Origin: Berghia stephanieae
Taxonomy: Eukaryota; Mollusca; Gastropoda; Nudibranchia; Aeolidiidae
DNA: 64,000 nucleotides
Direction: 5' to 3'
NCBI GenBank assembly: GCA_034508935.3
Contig: CM067446.1
Span: 26,168,630 to 26,232,629 of the forward strand
A program made the position numbers and the translations under genes. Under the pieces are notes generated by a model. It was not told the DNA's origin. It ran no database searches and saw only the letters and a program-made list of their open reading frames with translations. This document shows positions 36,979 to 47,610 of this stretch, piece by piece. Positions within the stretch are counted from its first letter, which is position 1; every line of letters begins with the position of its first letter.

Positions 36979-37173
36979 TTAAGAGCTGAGTCGGTCTGAT
37001 ATGAGCAGAATTTCTTCCGAACCCTTCTTCTGTTTCTTTATCAGTTCTGCCCACTGTACACGCACATTGGAATATGGGTCCAAATAGCGAAGGACAGTAT
37101 AAAAGTTGCAAGCAGCAAACTGACCTTTGAATTTCCAGTTTCCAGGGCTGTCGACAACCACTGCACAAAATTC
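36979..37173 (-). CDS. Orphan terminal exon, unknown protein
   Basis: On the minus strand a strong acceptor ('ttcctctttccag') is followed by 64 codons and a TAA. The product begins EFCAVVVDSPGNWKFKG and includes VLRYLDPYSNVRVQWAELI and SEEILLISD: balanced, globular-looking composition unlike the repeats around it. Phase 0. I do not recognise the family. Upstream exons were not found; a SINE-like copy (37240-37407) and a hAT element lie in what would be the preceding intron. A partial homologue at 32400-32475 suggests gene-family or mobile origin. Confidence 0.5.
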   Translation of the reverse strand, partial: EFCAVVVDSPGNWKFKGQFAACNFYTVLRYLDPYSNVRVQWAELIKKQKKGSEEILLISDRLSS

Positions 37174-37239
37174 CTGGAAAGAGGAAGCTGTCTCGCTTAG
37201 TAAAAATAGAAGGAACTGTGTTTTCCGTCCACTGATGGA

Positions 37240-37407
37240 CTGAATACACAGCTGTGACTACACCGGAAAAGACTATAACTTTTAAGGGCTAAAAGGCCTA
37301 TGAGGGCTAAACTGTTTGACCGAGCTCGAGAAGGCGAAGTGGCCGGCTGTTTTAAATTGTGACCGGGGTGGGGTGAGTTAGGGGTCCGAGCTCCTTTCTA
37401 GGCATAA
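37240..37407 (+). mobile_element. SINE-like repeat, left member of an inverted pair
   Basis: The sequence from 'ctgaatacacagctgtg' through 'agggctaaactgtttgaccgag' and 'ggggtggggtgagttagggg' to 'ctcctttctaggcataa' is repeated in reverse complement at 39866-40009. The right copy carries a B-box-like 'ggttcaagctcc', suggesting a tRNA-related SINE. Confidence 0.65.
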
Positions 37408-37417
37408 TTTTTCTTTC

Positions 37418-37418
<1 letters not shown>

Positions 37419-37499
<81 letters not shown>

Positions 37500-37535
37500 T
37501 ATCATTATTATTATTATTATTATCATTATTATTAT
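37419..37535. repeat. (ATT)n microsatellite
   Basis: Pure ATT repeat with a few ATC units, interrupted at its right end by the hAT element that starts at 37536. The repeat resumes at 39325. Confidence 0.95.
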
Positions 37536-38232
37536 CAGTGGCGTGGGGCCATTGGATCGAATGGTGCCAGGCACCGCACCAATCTTTTAAAAAATCATTA
37601 ACAGCATAATTTAATTAAAAATAAAACAGAGATTTTAACTCCACTGTCTTTCGCCAACTCGCCAACAACATACTGCCTTTTTAGTCTCCACTCTATTCAA
37701 GATTCCGAGTCACGCACTGCGCCGACTCGTGTGTTGGTGACATCACTCCGCGAAGTAGTGACTAAATCAAACACCGTGGTGCAAAGCAATCCGAGCTCCA
37801 ATTTAATGCTATATCCATTAGTATCGCGACAGCTGATTGAGCGAGAAACTAGGTCGAATTAAACTATCTTCAAATAGCGGAAAACTCCTCGACTTGTGCC
37901 AGGATCTGAGAGCTCCACCGTTGGACTGGGGGGATGCGCCAAATTAGGTTCAAAGTTCAAAAACGTTTATTTTAGGCAATTGCCAATGTAGGGTAACTTC
38001 GGCCATCCAAAATATTACATTAACTGTCAAAAACACTGATCATTGTCAAGTTTATTTGTAAGCAGCAAAGAAAAACATCATAAAACTTTAAAATATGACA
38101 CATCAAACCCCCACCTCTTTTTCACGATTATTGAATAAAGTAATTCTTTGCAACGAAGCATTGTGGACGAATTTACCAACATTTTTCTTGCTTGTAGTGC
38201 TGAGTTGATGGTTACGTGTGTATGAGTGTTTA

Positions 38233-38269
<37 letters not shown>

Positions 38270-38486
38270 GTATTTGTGTAAGTCAGAGAAAGAAAGCGAA
38301 AACTGTCAACAGTTATACTATTGGTGTGTTTTTAGATTTTTAAGTACTTAAGTGGAGTGATTTTTTCTTTGTGATGCTTTAAGATCTGAATCTACCTTTT
38401 ATTTGTGCAATCATTAATCGTATTCCACTGATTTCCATTATTTGAGATATACTTTGAAGTTTTGTTTTGTTAAACAATGAATTGCA

Positions 38487-38777
38487 ATGAATCAAGTTGA
38501 CTCTTTACTTCACCGACCGTTTGGGAGATTGACACTAGATGACAAATTAGAAATAAAAAGACTAGTTCCTCACCAACCAACTGATTTTGAATTAACACAG
38601 GTGTGGAAATCTCGAAAACGCTCTTTTTCAGTGACATGGTATGACAGGCATGAATGGCTCACAGTTAGTTTAGTCTTTTGTTTTTATTGTCTACTTTTTA
38701 CAGATACAACAAACACTGACAAATCATGGACATCTATAGGCTATAGTGACCTTAACCACTTCCATCGTATTTCTTAA
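38487..38777 (+). pseudogene. hAT transposase N-terminal (TTF-type zinc finger) remnant
   Basis: 96 codons. A Leu/Lys-rich leader is followed by 'RSFSVTWYDRHEWLTVS', 'FCFYCLLF' and 'WTSIGYSDLNHFHRIS', the order seen in TTF-type zinc-finger domains at the N terminus of ZMYM-like hAT transposases. The Cys pair in FCFYC is part of the expected metal site. The catalytic RNase-H-like core that should follow is missing, so this is a deletion remnant. Confidence 0.7.
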
Positions 38778-38836
38778 CCTCCTGAACGTTGTTTTAGCAC
38801 CCTTAAAAGAGTGAAATTTTTTTGTTGCGAAATTCA

Positions 38837-38980
38837 ATGAAACAGGAGCGGTTAAATTCATTAATGATTCTGTCAATTCACAAAGCTGAAATAGATGCCA
38901 TTCCAGATTTCAATAAACACATTATAAAAAGATTTGCAGAGATGAAACATCGCAGTGCAGATTTTTTTTACAAGTACTAA
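38837..38980 (+). pseudogene. hAT transposase C-terminal dimerisation remnant
   Basis: 47 codons and a stop. 'MKQERLNSLMILSIHKAEID' and 'FNKHIIKRFAEMKHR' match the usual end of hAT transposases (the hATC region: ERLN-LA-LSIH...). Its presence close behind the N-terminal remnant shows a single large internal deletion. Confidence 0.7.
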
Positions 38981-39351
38981 AAGTAAGTAATTTCTGTCAT
39001 AGGTTTTTTTTTCTCTTTTGATTTACATTTATAACATATTGATTGCATTATCTACCAAATCCAATCCTTTAAATGGTGGACAAAGAATAATTACAAAGAC
39101 CTTTTCATACGGGATTTGTATCTTAGTGTTGTGGCTTGTTGTTTTCATGAATTATTTGTTTTTGTAAGTTTTGTCCACTCGTAGAAACCATCGACCCTCC
39201 CCCACCCTTCCATAAAAGAGAGTTTTTAATATGTCGTTCTCTCTCCTCTTAACCGTGTTCACTGTATTAGAATTTTTTTTCTAATCATGGCACCACCATA
39301 TGCCGTCAATACGCCACGCCGCTGATTATTATCATTATTATTATTATTCCC

Positions 39352-39580
39352 ACATTGTTGCGAGGCCTGGCGACTTACAGAGGGTGTAACCAAAACTGTG
39401 AATGGCTTCAACAGTCGATGCCTTTCCATCATTACGGGAGAGGACTACAGAGAAATCGCAAAACGCCCCGAATTCGACCTGGCAACTACAGTGAAGAGAC
39501 GCAGGCTTGAATTAGAACAATTTCACCAAGTATTAAGTCGTCATTATCCCAACAAATCTCGACTGAACCTGGTATTATAA
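39352..39580 (+). mobile_element. Small LINE ORF2 C-terminal fragment
   Basis: One open frame encodes 'HCCEAWRLTEG..KTVNGFNSRCLSIITGEDYREIAK' followed by 'FDLATTVKRRRLEL'. This is the conserved block near the C terminus of many invertebrate non-LTR retrotransposons. Only ~75 residues remain, ending in a stop; both sides are unrelated. Confidence 0.7.
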
Positions 39581-39865
39581 GTAAGAGAAACACAATAGTC
39601 AGCTTAAAATTCATGTCTATTTATCCAATTACAGGCGAACGAATTAAACTACAGGTCTTTTTCAGGAAAGAGTCTCTCGTATCCAAAGTCTTCACTGTGT
39701 CCTAAATTAAAATAATGCTCTTAAAAGTGAATAAACGTAAATAAATAAAAAATGGTAACAGTCGATCAAACTTCTTGAGTCACGAGGAATGGTGTCAACA
39801 TGTTGAAGTTGAAAATTAAGACTGTTTTGTCAAGGGAGTACCACAAAAAAAAAAAGAAGAAAGTG

Positions 39866-40009
39866 TTATGTCTAGAAAGGAGCTTGAACCCCTAACTCAC
39901 CCCACCCCGGTTACAGTTACGTCGGCCACATCACCTTCTCGCACTCGGTCAAACAGTTTAGCCCTAAGTTATAAGTTATAGTCTCTTCTACTGAATACAC
40001 AGCTGTGTA
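39866..40009 (-). mobile_element. SINE-like repeat, right member of an inverted pair
   Basis: Reverse complement of 37240-37407 with several differences. Together they bracket the ATT array, the hAT element and the LINE fragment. Confidence 0.65.
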
Positions 40010-40051
40010 TTTACTGAAGATTACTGAAGCGCGCTTAAATCTTTATTATAA

Positions 40052-40180
40052 TAAGAAATGAAGTGAGTAGAAAGGTGCAAGAAAGACGATAGAGAATAAA
40101 AAACTTCTCGGCGATGGGAGCTTGAACCTTCCTTACTGGTACGACAACTCCGCCTGGCCGGGGAAGGGTAGCTCTACAGT
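40052..40180 (-). mobile_element. Diverged single copy of the 396-bp-array SINE family
   Basis: 'gaagtgagtagaaaggtgcaag', 'gatagagaataaaaaacttctcg' and 'tactggtacgacaactccgcctgg' align with the array unit at about 85 percent by eye. It includes the tRNA-like block on the minus strand and proves the unit is a dispersed family. Confidence 0.75.
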
Positions 40181-40189
40181 CGAAGCCTT

Positions 40190-41270
40190 CTTTAGTATTG
40201 CATTGGTTGCAAAAATACACCAGAGACAAATTAAACAGCAAGAAAAAAAATTATCATGACGGAATGGCAAAAGCTGGGTTATATATATTTTTTTCTTGTT
40301 GTTATTCTTCTTTTATTCCTTTTCTTATGTTTAAAAAACAAATTCAAAAGGTTTATATTAGGCAATTACTGTATAGACGGTCCATATGTTTATTACGATA
40401 CCCACACACAGAGTAACGATTTGTGAAGTGAGATGACTTAGTCAATGTTCTCTCTCTCTCTTTGATGTTCTCTTATTTGAGAAGAGAGAGAGGAGAGAGA
40501 GAGAGAGGAGAGAGAGAGAGGGAGGAGGGGGGGGGGGGGGGGGGGGGGTTAAGGGCAATAACTCCTAAAATAAAGGTGACCAAAAAAGATTCAGCACTTC
40601 ACTACTTCACTCCGACGTATCGGAACTCCAAACATCCATCAGAAAAATAAAATCAAGACCAAGGGATAATTTTTGGTGGAGTTGAGAACCGTGACTGGGA
40701 TTCAAACCTCGATGATCTTCTCGGTATTATTGTATTTCAATAATATGATAGGATTGAAGTATATGACTTCCATAGTTTCACAGTCACAGCACTCAGCATA
40801 GATAGATATCAAGATAATAGACTTCTACTTCTATAGTTTGATATTTTTTCAAAATTAAAAATTAATAATTATTTTCTTACATATAGACAGATAGGCCTTA
40901 AAAAACCCATATAATATGATACCTTACTTTTAGATCTAGGATAAACGGTTCTAAAGTTATGATTATTTTACTAGATAGATACTCAAAATTTACTATTGCA
41001 AAAAGCTCAAAATCTGTGACTGAGAATTCCCCCACTGGACAGCCTCTCGATAAGGTGACTACTGATTGAAACGGGACTTTAGCTTAGAGAAAAGAGGATT
41101 GGTCACTTGTGGCCAAAATTAAACATACTGCGCTGCCTTCAAGCTTGATGAAATTTGACATAAAAGTGAATTATCCAGATGCATTTTCTTATATTTTTTT
41201 GCTATCTCAATTTTGAAAAAAATTACAAAAGTTTTAAAATGACGTAATTTTTATCAAATTATAAATTTTG
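40190..41270. other. Intergenic DNA with GA and poly-G tracts
   Basis: Holds a CT tract (40450-40463), a GA tract (40483-40525) and a poly-G run (about 40528-40548), otherwise AT-rich unique sequence. No gene supported. Confidence 0.5.
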
Positions 41271-41641
41271 ACATAATGTACCTGTGGTTGTGGTGTTATA
41301 TTTGCTGTTGTGTGAAGTTAATGAACGGAAGGAGGTCGGTGTTGTGGTGTTATTTTTGTTGTTGTGTGAAGTTAATGAATGGAGGGAGGTCGGTGTGATG
41401 CAAAAGACGAACTGAAGCAGTGGAGGGAATTGTGTTGTCAAGGAGAGGAGACGGGAGAGCAATTGGAGACGTAAAAATTCGTGGTTGATTATTGTGGACA
41501 TTTTCGTGTGCATTTTGTTTTTCTGTTGTCTCGAGGCCGTTTATGATTGGACCTGTCGGAGGAAGCAAGTGAGGTTAATACGTTAGACGGGAGCAGGTCA
41601 GTCAATTCATTAGTCATTATTTAACTACAAGCTATTTCGAC

Positions 41642-42433
41642 TTGTTAGAATTTACCAAAGATGACTGGGTTAGAAAAAGTTATAAACTATTTACAGGGGA
41701 TGGAGATGTGATGGCCTGGCTCTCAAAAGTGACATTGATAGCATCGCTCTTAGATATAAAAGAGGCGGATCTGGTTAAGCTGATACCAATGTATCTTGAA
41801 GGGGGAGCTTTTGCTGTCTTCTTAGAGATGCCAGAAGATGTCAGGAAGGATGTCGGAAAACTGAAAAAAGGACTACTGAAAGCTTTTTCAGACAGCCCAT
41901 TTGTAGCATTCGAGAAGTTGAAATCACTACGATGGAGTGGGGAGCCAATCGATATCTATGCTACAGAACTGAGGAAGCTGGCAAGGGAAAGCGGGTTTGT
42001 GGGGTCAGCAATGGAGCGTGTAGTGCGACTGGCTCTTGTCACTGGAGTTCCCGAAAGAGTGTCGATGGAGCTACAACAGGTCGAGTCAGCAGATAGCTTG
42101 CCAGTAGTGGATCTTTTGGATAGAGCGAGGATTCTCATGTCTACAGAGGTAGGAGCGGGAGTGACTGCCTGGGCGGTGAGTGCAGGAGCAGGTGTTGGCA
42201 GCAAGAACAGAGAACGATCTGGACCGATGAAGTGCTGGGAGTGCGGAGGGCCACACCCTATAAAGTATTGTAAGCATAGAGAAAGGATTAAGTACTATAG
42301 ATGCGGAGGTCCGCACAAGATAAAGTTTTGCAAAGAGAAAGATACAAATCCTGCTAGTTGCCAGCTGGAGATGGTACAGGGTGTGCTCAACAGAGTGCCG
42401 GTCATTGAAGTAGAAATTGACAGCAAGAAAATA
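41642..42433 (+). mobile_element. gag-like part of the LTR fossil
   Basis: About 260 residues. The first ~170 are helical and Leu-rich, like the matrix/capsid region of Ty3/gypsy Gag. A Gly/Ala-rich linker follows, then CCHC-type zinc-knuckle sequence (from CWECGGPHPIKYC) and the start of a protease-like segment (VIEVEID). This order is standard for gypsy-like elements. Confidence 0.75.
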
Positions 42434-43595
42434 CAGTAAAATTACTTTAAACCGAAAGAAGCTAAACCGAAAAATACCTTAAACCGCAAAGAATTTAATA
42501 AATTGTACTAGTTTCTTCATTATCTTTGAACTAATTCTTACGATGAACCGAAATACTTCTAAGCAGGACTTTCTTTAAACCGAAACAATTTGAGAGCACC
42601 TTCCCTTTTTCTCTCTCTATTTTTCTTTAAAAATTCGGGAAGGAGGCCACACGTCATAATGCCCGGCGATATTAAACAAAGAGCGTAAGTATAAAATGAG
42701 GGTGATGGGTGGGGTGGGGGGTAGGCAAACACTTCAATCACTGCACTTGGGCTTGGCCAACACCACAATCGCACAGACTGGAGTAGGAAGACAGCGGGTG
42801 ACTGGCAGGCGAAAAATGAGGAAAGAGGGGGAGTTGGGATGTAGAATCACGCAAGCGAGATGTTCTCGCTCGTGTGTTGATGCTTTGGAACTGACTGGAT
42901 TTTCAACACGACAATAAGGAGGGGGGTGGTAGACAACTTACCATTGACATGCCATTTCATTTCCACTTTGATTGAATGTGTGTGTGAGAGGGAGGGGGGG
43001 GGGGGGGGGTTCTATGTAATTAGGCCTTTGAACCTAATGGCTTTTCAACAAAAGAGAGATGTGTAGTAGACAGCTTAGCAGTGATACACCTTTTCATTTC
43101 CATTTCACTTCACCTCTGAGTAGCTGCGCATCATTCATTATCAATTATCGCACAAAAACTTTCGATCTTATTTTAGCTTTGCATTTTACTAAAAGATGTC
43201 TAAAAGAAAGCACTGTGCTTACACGTTGGAGTTTAAAATCAAAATACTATGTGAAGTCAATGAAAAAAAAGTTGATCAAGACGGAGATATGTAAAATACA
43301 CGGCATCCCGAACTCAACTCTTTCAACAATTTTGAATTGAAAAAGAAAACCCCCAAAAATATTTTTAAAACACACAAAAAAAAAAAAATAAATAGATAAA
43401 TTTTTTAATGGTTACGAAGACGGCATTTATTCAACAACTACGGGAAACCCATGATACGATTAAATGAGCAAATTCCTTAAATAGTTACTACCCTTGAAAA
43501 ACATTGCAAAACGGGAACTTGCTTTAAACCAAAATGTCTTTAAACCGAAATGGTTTAGAAGGTCCCCAAAATTTCGGTTTAAAGTAATTCTACTG
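42434..43595 (+). mobile_element. pogo/Tigger-like DNA transposon nested in the LTR fossil
   Basis: 1162 bp between TA duplications (42432-42433 and 43596-43597). Inverted ends are CAGTAAAATTACTTTAAACC and CAGTAGAATTACTTTAAACC, with further 'taaaccgaaa' subterminal repeats on both sides. Near 43196 a relic of the transposase N-terminal helix-turn-helix remains (MSKRKHCAYTLEFKIKIL in one frame, then KIHGIPNSTLSTI in another, one frameshift apart). The catalytic DDE domain is gone, so it is non-autonomous. A poly-G run is at 42990-43009. Confidence 0.88.
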
Positions 43596-43599
43596 TACT

Positions 43600-44777
43600 G
43601 GCGTTGGTTGACACCGGATGCACCAGGAGTATGACAACGGAGAGGTTTACGACTGCAGCAGTGGGAGAGACGTCGGTGTTGGCAAAGGAAAGTGAGGTGC
43701 CAGGGTTATGAGAGAGTGAAGGTAAAGATTGGACAAGATGAGGTGGAGGAAGATGTGAGAGTTGTGCAGTCATTGGTTGGAGGTGTGGAGTTCATCGTGG
43801 GCATGGATATTATTGACAGATTGGGAGGCGTAACAGTGGTGGAACGAGAAGTGAAGTTTGGCAAGGCTGATACATGTGCCATGACGGTCTGCGAGGAGAG
43901 GAGTCCTGATATAAAAGACAAGGATTTTGATGCGTGGTTTGATGGAGAAAAGTGGACAGTGAGATATAAGTGGAATGAGAAGGGAGCACCTGAGTTGAAA
44001 AACAGAGTCGGTGAATACAAAATGCGCCTAGATGATGAAAAGAAGGTCAATTACGAGGCAGAAGTCGAGAGATGGATTGAAGAGAGAGTGCTTGTACCCT
44101 GGAAAGGAAATGAAGGAGGGCTACTAGCACTGATGGCCGAGGAGCAACCCATCAAGGGGAAAGTTCCACCTGTACTTGACTTCAGAGAGCTTAATGCTCA
44201 CGTAAGGAGCCACACCACGACAGCTGATATCTGTGGAGAAAAACTAAAAGAATGGCGTCAGGTAGACGGGGAGGCAGAGATAGTTGACTTAAAGGCTGCA
44301 TATCGACAGGTACATGTGACAGAGGACCTGGGGAAGCACCAGTTGGTAAAGTACAACGACAAGGTGTACTGTCTTTCAAGGCTGGGATTTGGACTGAGCT
44401 CGGCACCCATGATATTGGCGAAGATTCTGCATACAGTTCTGCACAAGGATGAGCAGGTGGGTGCTGGGACCAGTACATACATATATGATATATATGTAGA
44501 CCTGCGTAAAGTGACGACCAAGGCCATTGTGGACCACCTAAAAAGAAATGGACTAACGTCCAAGGAACCTGAGGTGCTAGAGGGAGGTGCTGCACTGGGG
44601 CTCAAACTGTATCGAGGCGAGGATGGGATGCTGCAGTACAGAAGGGCCAATCAGGTACCAGAGGTGCAAGATGAGATGACAAAGAAGGAGCTGTTCTCAG
44701 TATGCGGCGAGCTGGTGGGGCATTATCCAGTCGCTGGATGGTTGCGTACAGCATGTAGCTACTTAAAGCGGCACTAG
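43600..44777 (+). mobile_element. protease and reverse-transcriptase part of the LTR fossil
   Basis: The start carries a retropepsin-like 'LVDTG' type context and 'FIVGMDII'. The rest is an RT domain with 'VLDFRELNAHV', 'DLKAAYRQVHV' and 'RLGFGLSSAP', followed by 'TKKELFSVCGELVGHYPVAGWLR', a block seen after the RT in many mollusc gypsy-like elements as far as I recall. Coding-like sequence fades by about 44920. Confidence 0.78.
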
Positions 44778-44929
44778 GGTGGAAGCAGCTGGAGTGATTA
44801 TGTGGGAGATGCAACCAGAGATAGGATGAGGGAGGTAGTGAGAGAGGTAAAGCAAAATGACCCTGTGAGAGGTAGATGGCAAGTTCCAAAGTCAGAGGAA
44901 GGGACAGTGTGGACTGAATGGAGATGAAA

Positions 44930-45241
44930 TTAGCCAATAAAAAACGATGCTAATCAGGAGGAAATTTCCACTAAGAAATCACAGCCCAACTAATTTAAAA
45001 GAATCAACTGTTATAAATAATTTCTTTCAATTTTTCTGTTCGTTTGGCTATTTTCTCACAAACTGGTAACATAAGATGTGCCACTTTGGCTTTTCTGAAG
45101 TCAAATTAATTGCTTAAAAATTATGAAAATGAGGTGAGTTTTATAGCTTGCCTAAACTTCATGCACACAAAACATCCCATAATTTAAAGATTTCGTTCAT
45201 TCTATTCAATAATTCTTAAAATTTAACTTTCCCTCTTTCCA

Positions 45242-45246
<5 letters not shown>
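44930..45246. other. AT-rich intergenic DNA
   Basis: No gene or recognised repeat between the LTR fossil and the TA microsatellite (45247-45283). Confidence 0.5.

Positions 45247-45283
<37 letters not shown>
45247..45283. repeat. (TA)n microsatellite abutting Helitron 3' end
   Basis: Alternating TA ends exactly at the CTAG terminus of the Helitron. Helitrons insert between A and T, so a TA array is a natural target. Confidence 0.9.
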
Positions 45284-45284
<1 letters not shown>

Positions 45285-46561
45285 TAGCAAAAAGCCCGCA
45301 ATTTCGCGGGGAAAGAACTATTTTTATTCGATACTGTACTCACCATCCTTTAATGAGGGCAGATTGGTAAACAACGTTGTCTGTGTAATTTGGTATATCT
45401 TCGGTTGATTTTTCTGTGTGGCCCAACATGAAGTGTAAGCCACTATAGCCTCTGACCCGTGACACAGCAACATACAGTTGTCCGTGTGTGAATACGGTTG
45501 TGGTAAGAAAATCCCCACCTTGCTTAATGTCTGCCCCTGAGACTTGTTAATTGTCATTGCATATGACAATTTTACCGGAAACTGTCTTCTATTTAGAATA
45601 AATGGTAAGCCTGAATCAGTTGTCGTCAGATTGATTCTAGGGATAAACACTATGTCGCCAGCTCTACTACCGGTAATTATCTTGGCTTCTAATACTTTTG
45701 AACCTAATTTGATTATTAACAAACGGGTGCCATTTAGGAGGCCTGATTTAGGATTTATATTTCTAAGCAGCATGACTGACGTGTTGGCTTTCAAATGTAA
45801 TGCATGTGGAGGAAGTCCGGGAGGTGTAAGTTCGTTCAAGAATTCAATCGGGTATAAGTTGGTGTCAGAGTCACTTTGAATGGAATCAGCACTGCGGTAA
45901 ATTTGTTCAGTTGATGAGGTCAACCTGGACAGAACGGCTGCATTTATTTTGTCAACATTTTCATGGGTTGTAGTCAAAATTGCTCTCTCTGATAGATAAC
46001 GTTCATCCGCAAAGTTCAGATTCAAATCATTGTATACAGCATTTATCAAGCATTCTGGGTCATTTTCAGGAAGGCATAGCGCTGTAGGTAATTTAACAGA
46101 ATACTTTCCTATTTCGCTGAAAACCGGCTCTGTACCATTTCCGATGCGGAGAAGCCAATTTGCAAAACAGTTATTGTCATCAGTAACCCTCATGTTCTTG
46201 TTCATGTGAAAAATGGTGACAAAATTCCAAATAATTGACTTGTTAAGTGTGACACTTAATATATCGGCTTCACTTCCTTTGTTAACAACAGGTAGAATTT
46301 GCCGAAAATCCCATCCAAGTACAACCACTTTGCCCCCAAAAGTTTTGAACTGCCTGTTATGTCACAAAATGTCCTGCTCACACATTCAAACACACGCCTG
46401 TCCATCATAGGTGATTCATCCCAAATTATGAGAGAACTACTCTTCAGTAACTTAGCTGTGTCTGATTGGCGACTGATGCTACAGGTGCTATTATCCGTTA
46501 TTGGAATTGGAATTTTGAACGTTGAATGTGCTGTTCTACCACCGTGCTGACAAAAGATCAA
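45284..46561 (-). mobile_element. Helitron fragment with intact 3' terminus
   Basis: Read on the minus strand, a PIF1-like helicase frame stops at 45324. About 14 bases past the stop comes a hairpin (CCCGC-gaaatt-GCGGG class, plus-strand 45295-45310), then CTTTTTGCTAG ending at 45284. Hairpin, short spacer and CTRR are the defining Helitron 3' end. The 5' part (Rep nuclease and helicase N terminus) is absent beyond about 46561. Confidence 0.88.
45324..46561 (-). pseudogene. Helitron PIF1-like helicase, C-terminal part
   Basis: Two overlapping minus-strand frames. 46561-46256 holds 'GGRTAHSTFKIP', a 'SRQSDTAKLLKSSSLIIWDE' segment with the Walker B DE, and 'MMDRRVFECVSRTF'. 46328-45324 holds 'LGWDFRQILPVV' (motif III), 'RAILTTTHENVDKIN', 'LKANTSVMLLRNINPKSGLLNGTRL' and 'VKLSYAMTINKSQGQTLSKVGIFL' (motifs V and VI). 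One frameshift separates them near 46320. Walker A and everything before it is missing, so the gene is dead. In life this helicase unwinds DNA during rolling-circle transposition. Confidence 0.88.
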
Positions 46562-47040
46562 AGGTGAAAATACAAATTTAAAGAATACTGGGGATGTAGG
46601 AGCTTTCGGAATGTCTCCCCTTTACTTAACTTATGGAAAAAACAAACCCTAGCACCTTTAATAACACTTATGACTAACCTCTCGAGCTAACCCTAATAGA
46701 AAAAAAAACAGCTCTCGGACTGCTTTGCACTACCTTTCAATACTTAACAAATCACAATGGCGGCCGAAAATCAAAACAATGGTCAAATTAGAAAATTTTA
46801 AACTTTCACAAATCTATCAAGGTTTGTTCTAGAGTTTTTAAAATACTTCTATATGACAAACTGAATAAATAAATGCCTGACAAAATATCAACGGTGAAAA
46901 TACAAATTTAAAGAATACTGGGGATGTAGGAGCTTTCGGAATGTCTCCCCTTTACTTAACTTATGGAAAAACAAACACCCTAGCACCTTTAATAACACTT
47001 ATGACTAACCTCTCGAGCTAACCCTAATAGTAAAAAAAAG
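46547..47040 (+). repeat. Two ~160-bp direct repeats, period 330 bp
   Basis: 'ctgacaaaa(g/t)atcaa' through 'aaagaatactggggatgtag', 'ggaatgtctcccctttac' to 'ctcgagctaaccctaatag' occurs at 46547-46709 and 46877-47036 with a few differences. Both are followed, at different distances, by 'aatggcgrcyraaa' text. The left copy starts right where the Helitron helicase coding ends. Confidence 0.8.
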
Positions 47041-47546
47041 AATCAAAATGGCGACTGAAATACCTTCATGTGATCAAGTGAATATTATCACTATGAATGC
47101 CACGATTTGCTGAAAAATTCCAATACACACACACACACATGTATGCACCACACACAACACACACACAAACATACACACACACACACACACACACAAACAT
47201 ATCATAACAAAACTGATCACCGCTAAATCAACAACACAACGGAAGTAATAATAATACTTGATGTCATAAATAGATGACGCAAATTGACAACTTTTTACAG
47301 TGTCAAAATTAGTTGATTTTGGGAGCCAAGTGTCGTCGGTACATATTTTATGATATTATCTGTTTGACTCAACGAACTTTCAAACTGACTTTAAATTATA
47401 AAAGGAAATCAAGTTATCTGTTTATCTATCTGTAAAAAATACATTTCTAATTTTCAAATCTTTCAGTAGAGTTGTGCGCCGTATCAATTTTTTTATTGAC
47501 TCAAATAAGCACAATGTTCTCCACAATGCTATATTTTTTAAAGAAA

Positions 47547-47610
<64 letters not shown>

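Larger units (their letters stand above)
37536..39324 (+). mobile_element. Internally deleted hAT DNA transposon
   Basis: Ends are CAGTGGCGTGG (left) and the inverted CAGCGGCGTGG (right). Both sides show the 8-base attattat expected for a hAT target duplication, although this is also what an ATT array gives by chance. Inside are the two ends of a hAT transposase and little between them: a TTF-type zinc-finger region (38487-38777) and the C-terminal dimerisation end (38837-38980). A (GT)n tract lies at about 38234-38264. Non-autonomous derivative. Confidence 0.8.
41277..44920 (+). mobile_element. Ty3/gypsy-like LTR retrotransposon fossil
   Basis: Fossil of a retrotransposon read left to right: a G/T-rich leader with a ~55-bp direct repeat (41283-41395), a gag-like part (41642-42433), and a protease-plus-reverse-transcriptase part (43600-44777). 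A DNA transposon (42434-43595) is nested between them. No RNase H, integrase or terminal repeats were found, so the element is broken in at least three gross ways. The long surviving frames suggest moderate age; family assignment comes from RT and protease motifs. Confidence 0.8.

Noticed and set aside
34886-36989. Recurring 111- and 93-residue open frames
   Set aside because: They repeat with every 396-bp SINE unit and read through tRNA-like sequence; not genes.
46740-47060. AATGGCGGC-like motifs as promoter YY1 sites
   Set aside because: They occur within or beside the 330-bp repeat and no transcript start or exon is visible nearby.
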